From Haberlea rhodopensis (lineage: Eukaryota > Streptophyta > Magnoliopsida > Lamiales > Gesneriaceae): a stretch of DNA of 64,000 nucleotides. Position numbers and translations under genes: made by a program. Within the stretch, counting starts at the first letter, position 1. The number at the start of each line of letters is the position of its first letter. Shown piece by piece: positions 58,850 through 64,000 of this stretch. The notes under the pieces were generated by a model. The model did not search any database. It was not told where the DNA came from and saw nothing but the letters and a program-made list of their open reading frames with translations. The DNA lies in the NCBI GenBank assembly GCA_907163345.1, contig CAJQUN010000014.1, positions 3,286,001 through 3,350,000 on the forward strand, written 5' to 3'.

Positions 58850-61202
58850 ATATCATACTCAGAAGTCTATATCTCAATCATTTTTGTTTTGATTGGCCTA
58901 CATGACACCTTTGTTTTTACATGTGAGGAGAATGACAGCTCCATATCTCTAGGTTGTGGGAATTTTTATTTCTTTTTATTATTCTAGATGTTATGTCATC
59001 TCATTCGTTGTTCAATTTTGAAAGGATGTTGTATGAGGCTAGTATTTACTGTGTGAATTCACTCTTCAAATTGCTTTAAGGTGTAACAAAATTTTAGCTA
59101 TTGCTGTTCGGTTTAGAAACTCAGCTGTTTGGGGTCATGTCTGAACTGAGTGCAGAGAAGGATATCCGACATGATTTTACGACATCGAATTTTGTTCCGA
59201 CTACCCTGGTTGAATTTCCCTATCGTGTTTTGTACAAAAAAAAAAGAGAGGATGTTTTGTTTGATAAAACATTCTTCCAAGTTTCAAAACTCTTGCCAGT
59301 TTGAGGAAAATGGGCTGGTCGAATGAGTGAGATTGGCCACGCCATCGATGACTCCTCACATGTCCACCAACTGTGGTGTTACCCGCATCTCATAATTTGA
59401 ATGCTGCTCTTTCTACCCTTTACTGCTCCTTTAAGACAATCTTGCATATGAAAGTTGGAAGAAACGATAAAGAGGGTTGAGATGAGAGTTGTCTTTGTTA
59501 TGCCCACCCGTCCCCAACGCTTGCTGCCAAATCATCGTGCATATGAAATTGTTGTTTTATTACAAACATGTTGTGACAATTGGGCAACAAATAGGTTGGA
59601 AGAGAATTTCGGACTACAAATGTATAATCTATGGTAATATTGAGAATTCTGCTAATGTTTGTTTTGGAGGGTGGGGGGGTGGTTTGGATCCCCTTCTGTG
59701 TAAAAGAAAGCTCTAATTTCAAGTGGCCTTTTTTGTCCAATGCCTTTTTGACTGTAATTTAACCCTACATAACTGCGGTTTGGTTACTTTTCTTAATTCA
59801 AAAGATGTACACTCATTTTGTCACATTATTAAGATTTGATATATATTAATAAAGTGATAGGAGAAAGTTGACAAAGCGTGTCACATACATGTCCGATAGG
59901 TGTTGGTGTCCTAGAAGTATCTATGATACCGTGCCAAGTGATTTTTAAGAGTGTCCGTGCATCATAAGTGGTCATACTACACCTTAGGCTATAAAACAGA
60001 GCCAAACGTATTAGTCCCATTATGGAAAAAGCAATCCTAACACCTACCTCTATACCACATAGCTCAAATACAAGATAATATTTAGGAGGAAATGCACGCT
60101 CAAACAAATAGGTGCTAATTACCATAATTCAATCTTTAAACTGCCAAAGTGTATGGAAGTTGATCATTGGATCACCATTAATGGAAGCTCGACGCTTACG
60201 AAGAGAATATGAAACATTGAATTGAGGAATTGTATTATCGTTATGAAATGAATCAGTATACATTTGCTTATACATCATTTGTAACTGCTATTTAACTTGT
60301 ATATCTTAACTTACTTGACAACAATCATAAACTTTTATTTGAAAAATCATTTTTAAATAAGAGTTAATGTAATAAGATACATAAGAAATCTAAGATATTA
60401 TAGTAAACATATAAATTATTGAGCCCAAAACATAAATTTAAAAATTATTAAACCAAAATCTTATATATGGTTAGGCTAATATTCTTAATTTATCATCATC
60501 TAGCCCACATCGCAGGTCACCCTTGGATCGTATAATCAAAATAGTTTTAATTTTTAGATACACATATAATTAATACTTTGTTTCTATAAAAAGGAAACAA
60601 AAAAGAGCTCAAATTTAATTTAAAATCAAATAATCTATACAATACATAAACTAAGATTAGTAGGTATAATTAATTATTATTATTATAATCCTAAATTATG
60701 ACAAATTTAAGCTTCTAGCAGGAAGAGTCGAATTCATGACCTTATGGTACCGAGCTCACCCTGCTCCACAAACATAGACAACCTTTTGGTAGCCACATCC
60801 AGCCATTTATTTTGCTTAAACGTGGTTGAAATATTCCACATAAGGGCCATGCTTTATCAAACAAGGGAGACATTATCGCTTAACGAGGCACAGCACTACC
60901 CCCGACCCCCAAGGTTCCTTGAACTATTAAAAATGTTAACACATATTCACCAACTAACAAGAAAAATGACGGTAAAAGACGATATTACTCCTTAGAAAAA
61001 CTAAAATTAACAAGAAACGATGATTAGGAACTCCAATTAGGCCTCATAAAGCATATAGAGATGCTAATTGAAAATTACAAAGTCTGATGGTTCAGATTTC
61101 AATTCGTATATATTATTTAACTGCTCAAAAGTCATGAAAGTTGATGGTTAAAGACTAGACATTGAGTTCATCAAAGTAAAATCAGACTAGATCTAAGGAC
61201 CC
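58850..61202. other. Intergenic DNA, no gene recognised
   Basis: RPL5 3' flank, then AT-rich DNA. Short open frames at 59101-59304, 59455-59740 and 59829-60125 lack family motifs. Around 60715-60770 the minus strand reads GGTCATGAATTCGACTC, similar to a tRNA-type B box, which hints at a SINE remnant, but no A box or tail was found. Confidence 0.45.
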
Positions 61203-62408
61203 TCAAGCTGCCACGTCATCGGACTTCTTAGGGGAGGGGGAGCAGATTACCCAGACGTTGCCGTAGGGGTCCTTAATCTTTCCAACGCGCCCACCGCAAC
61301 ACGCGCCCTCAACCTCGGACACCTCTCCATCGGCAATAGCACCGGCGGCCACAGCTTTAGACACGGCAGCCTCAACGTCTTCGGTCTCCAGGCAGAATAC
61401 GCTACCGGTCACAGCGGTCTTCACACTAACACACAGCAAAGAATAATCGAAATACATTCAGTGGTTTCTTCTGATAGTTTATAGTAATAATGTTATTTTT
61501 TCTTTCAAGAAAATTACCAAGAAGAAAATAGCCATTTATGAGAAATCGGAAGCTGATGATGGCCGATGGGGGTAAGGCGGACAAAGGCGGTACGGCAAAA
61601 TTACTTGACAGAACATTATAACTAAATTTAGATAAATAAAGAATAGAGACTCACATAACGAGGCAAGCCGTAACGAAATTTCGAAATGCTGGTCAAAACG
61701 TGCGACTGACCGAACCAGAATAAGAAGTTTGATTTAAAAATCGCATTAAAATGTGTGAATGGACAGTTGAGCATATAATAATAATTGGTATTCGCATGCA
61801 GACCAAACCAAGTGAACTCCACACAAGTCAAAGAGTATTTGGAAACAATAAACAAATCCTGAGACATAGCATAAACGATTAAAACATCAGGGGGTGGTGA
61901 ACAAAAAAAGCTGCAAAAAACATATATTAGACATTATTTAGCGGAAAAAACACATGATGAAATTTATATTTTCAACCACATCATCTGAGTAACCGATCCT
62001 CAAAATATACACTAAAAATCAGAAATCAAGGCATGAAACGCACATTTCAAAGGCCAGAACCACGGATCTGAACAATTATAACACCGCAGAGAGAAGAGAG
62101 AAACAAATTATACTAGAAAAAGAAGATAATATGTACGAAAAAACGTACGTGTCAAAGGAGTCATCGGTGAGATCAGAGACAACAATAACGCAGGAACCAA
62201 GCTTGAGCTCAGCGGAGATAACGAGGGGAAGCTCAAGCTCCGCTTTCCTCTTTGGATGATTCACGCGGCTCACCTCCTGAGCTCCAAAAGCATCCTTGTA
62301 GAACTTAATAGCGTCGTTTGCCTTCGGCGCCTCCACCACCAGCCACGGCTTCACTGCCGCGAAAACCACCTCAGCTGCCTTCGACCCGTTCTGTGCTTCC
62401 TGCGCCAT
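61203..62408 (-). CDS. Glyoxalase-fold (VOC superfamily) protein, At5g48480 type
   Basis: Two exons in gene order: 62408-62149 and 61425-61203, joined in phase, giving 160 residues; the Arabidopsis homologue is about the same length. The N-terminal half reads VFAAVKPWLVVEAPKANDAI, then KFYKDAFGAQEVSR, and the C-terminal half reads GSVFCLETEDVEAAVSKAVA and GKIKDPYGNVWVICSP. These are the paired beta-alpha-beta modules of the glyoxalase/bleomycin-resistance/dioxygenase fold. The closing DPYGNVW motif is typical of the family. The metal-binding His/Glu set of true glyoxalase I is not evident, so lactoylglutathione lyase activity should not be assumed. No transit peptide is seen. The intron (723 bases) has no recognisable insertion. 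Confidence 0.88.
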
Positions 62409-62743
62409 TTCCTTATAAATCGTGAGAGACGTGAGAAAACCCTAAGAAAGAGAATTATGAGTAACAGGGAAAAGTGTACGTGTATCGTGTGAGCAGATGT
62501 GGGGATCTTTATAGGAAGCGAGGAAGCGGAACCGTTGAGGGATAATTCCGGGATTAAAGAAATCGTGCTTTACAACATAGCGCCTAATTTTCTCTTTATT
62601 TACAAATTTACCCCTAAAAGTTACCTCTCGGTTCTTGACCTATCGACTATTGTAACGTGTCTGTTCCTAATTAATTCATCCAACGGTGGCAGATTTGATT
62701 TAGCGACATTTTTCAGCTTTTTAAAAAACTAATTTTGCATACC

Positions 62744-62774
<31 letters not shown>

Positions 62775-63260
62775 GTAACGCCTATCGCGCACCGTGCACA
62801 CACTGCGCAACGAGTAACTCTCAATCAAAATAAGTACATATATTATACGAATGCAATCATATAAATTTAATTATATGATTTTGACCAATTGACTCCGGTA
62901 GGACTTTATTTTGTTGTTTAACACATTTAACAGCACCAACTGCAGAATCAAAAGTTTTGAAAGATTTCCTCAACATATATAACAAGCTTCGCTATAAAAA
63001 TAATATAGATTATATCCAAACCCATTCAAAATATAACAACCTCACTATGGACAATTTTCAACTATCCAATATGTGAAAATCAATATGGCTTCGATACTGC
63101 TCTTGCAAAACTTTCAGAATATCTCAGCTTACTGATTTTCATCCAAATTCCTTTTGTCTTCTTTTCATTTTTGTTAATCAACGGCTATTCCATTCTGACG
63201 AGATTAGTGTCATTGATATGGTAGTGCGACGCTCTGTTGTACTTTTGTCAGAGTGAATCT
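62409..63260. other. Intergenic DNA with (AT)n tract
   Basis: 5' flank of the VOC gene, then an (AT)n microsatellite at 62743-62771, then AT-rich DNA. An open frame at 62499-62732 shows no family signature. Confidence 0.5.
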
Positions 63261-63264
63261 GTTC

Positions 63265-63660
63265 GAGTTTTGTCATGTTGCCTTATACGTCTGCTGACTT
63301 CTTCTTGAAAATTTTAGTCTGCTGGACTAAAGTCAACTGATGTCTTTTTCATCGTCTGCTGGTTGCTCATTAGTTACTTAGTCTGTTGGACTAAGATTAA
63401 CTAATGTCTTCGATGTCTACTGGTATCTCCTAGAGATTTATACAGTGGACTAAGATACTCTATACCGGTAGACCTCTACTCTCTGCATCAGTAGATGATG
63501 ACTTCTACTCTTTGATCCCATTAGACGACATCTATTAGTCTCTGTACCCGGTAGACGGCATCTCTTAGTCTTTGTACCTGGTAGATCTTTGTAGAGTCAA
63601 TTGACAGTCTTTTCATCAGTAGGCTTCTTCGATGCAGTTGGAACTTCAAGCAGTAGACGT
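63265..63660. repeat. Diverged short tandem repeats with GGTAGACGACATCTCTTAGTC units
   Basis: Units with cores GTCTGCTGGACTAAAGTCAACT (about 63319) and the related GTCTGTTGGACTAAGATTAACT (about 63381) are followed by four units around CCGGTAGAC...CTACTCTCTG, CATTAGACGACATCTATTAG, CCGGTAGACGGCATCTCTTA and CTGGTAGATC (63465-63590). Periods are about 35-60 bases. The style resembles internal repeats of a plant LTR or untranslated leader. Confidence 0.6.
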
Positions 63661-64000
63661 TTGTTATCATCAAAACTTATAAATGTTTTCCCAACAAATA
63701 TTTTTTATAATTTATTTAAATTAAATATATAATATACTACGTCGAAAATTTTTAAAAGTTCAGTCATAAACTAACGATTATATTGGCATATATGAAATTC
63801 AGAAAAAATATATGTTATGAGGAAAGAGAAAATCGTGTTGAGTTTTCTTATTCTTTGGATAAATCAAATTAGCATCAATATAGAAAGTTATTTCAAGTTT
63901 AGAAAAATAAAATTATATTTATATAAGTCAAATTTTTATAAGCATTCATTTGAAATAAATTTAATCTAATATGAAATTATAAAAAAAAAAATTAAGAAGG
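63661..64000. other. AT-rich DNA at window end
   Basis: No gene, repeat end or RNA was recognised. Confidence 0.5.

Noticed and set aside
59829..60125. 98-codon minus-strand open frame
   Set aside because: No recognisable domain, lies in repeat-like AT-rich DNA and lacks splice or promoter support.
60680..61010. SINE in minus orientation
   Set aside because: Only a B-box-like word is visible; no A box, tail or target duplication.
1..64000. CRISPR arrays, bacterial operons or integrated organelle genomes
   Set aside because: The repeats have variable spacing without spacers, all genes are intron-bearing plant genes, and no plastid or mitochondrial gene block was recognised.
1..64000. tRNA and rRNA genes
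   Set aside because: Scanning for paired A and B boxes with acceptor stems, and for rRNA-like conserved blocks, gave no convincing candidate.

Overview
This window looks like nuclear DNA of a eudicot plant. It is AT-rich, the genes carry many GT-AG introns, and every recognisable protein is of land-plant type. The codon and protein style would suit an asterid, but the species cannot be read from the sequence. I reconstructed gene models by eye from splice sites and reading-frame continuity. For each protein-coding model the exon lengths sum to a whole number of codons and the phases agree across every junction.

Layout: 1-6.7 kb is gene-free and repeat-rich. It holds an inverted-repeat element, a duplicated SINE-like unit and a striking long hairpin built of about 30-bp units. 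6.76-12.70 kb (+) is an MLO1-like seven-transmembrane protein with a decayed RTE-type LINE in intron 3. 14.1-14.6 kb is a small hAT-like MITE. 14.81-23.99 kb (+) is adenine DNA glycosylase (MutY/MUTYH), whose last intron of about 6 kb is filled by a nested stack: degenerate Ty3/gypsy, then a TG...CA LTR-like element, then a second copy of the same MITE. 26.98-28.11 kb (+) is the 5' part of an NdhV-like (DUF2996) plastid NDH gene with no visible 3' exons. 30.24-37.18 kb (-) is a complete UBP5-type ubiquitin-specific protease. 37.4-40.85 kb is a repeat block: about 40-bp tandem units, an LTR-like segment and an L1 remnant. 42.12-53.50 kb (-) is a short SANT/DUF3755 protein spread over 11.4 kb, with an L1 fragment in its last intron and a TSD-flanked hAT element in its first. 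55.89-58.85 kb (+) is ribosomal protein L5. 61.20-62.41 kb (-) is a glyoxalase-fold (VOC) protein of the At5g48480 type. The remainder is repetitive or featureless AT-rich DNA.

The genes have unrelated roles (membrane signalling, DNA repair, photosynthetic electron flow, deubiquitination, chromatin or transcription, translation, small-molecule binding), as expected of plant neighbours; there is no operon or pathway cluster. The shared theme is transposon load in introns: MLO, MUTYH and the SANT/DUF3755 gene each keep an intact coding frame while carrying 2-6 kb of inserted elements.

I found no clear evidence of a wholly new gene system. The most unusual items are the unit-repeat hairpin at 4.80-5.65 kb, the pair of MITEs that appear to make 6-bp target duplications, the nested chimeric stack inside MUTYH, and the truncated NdhV gene.
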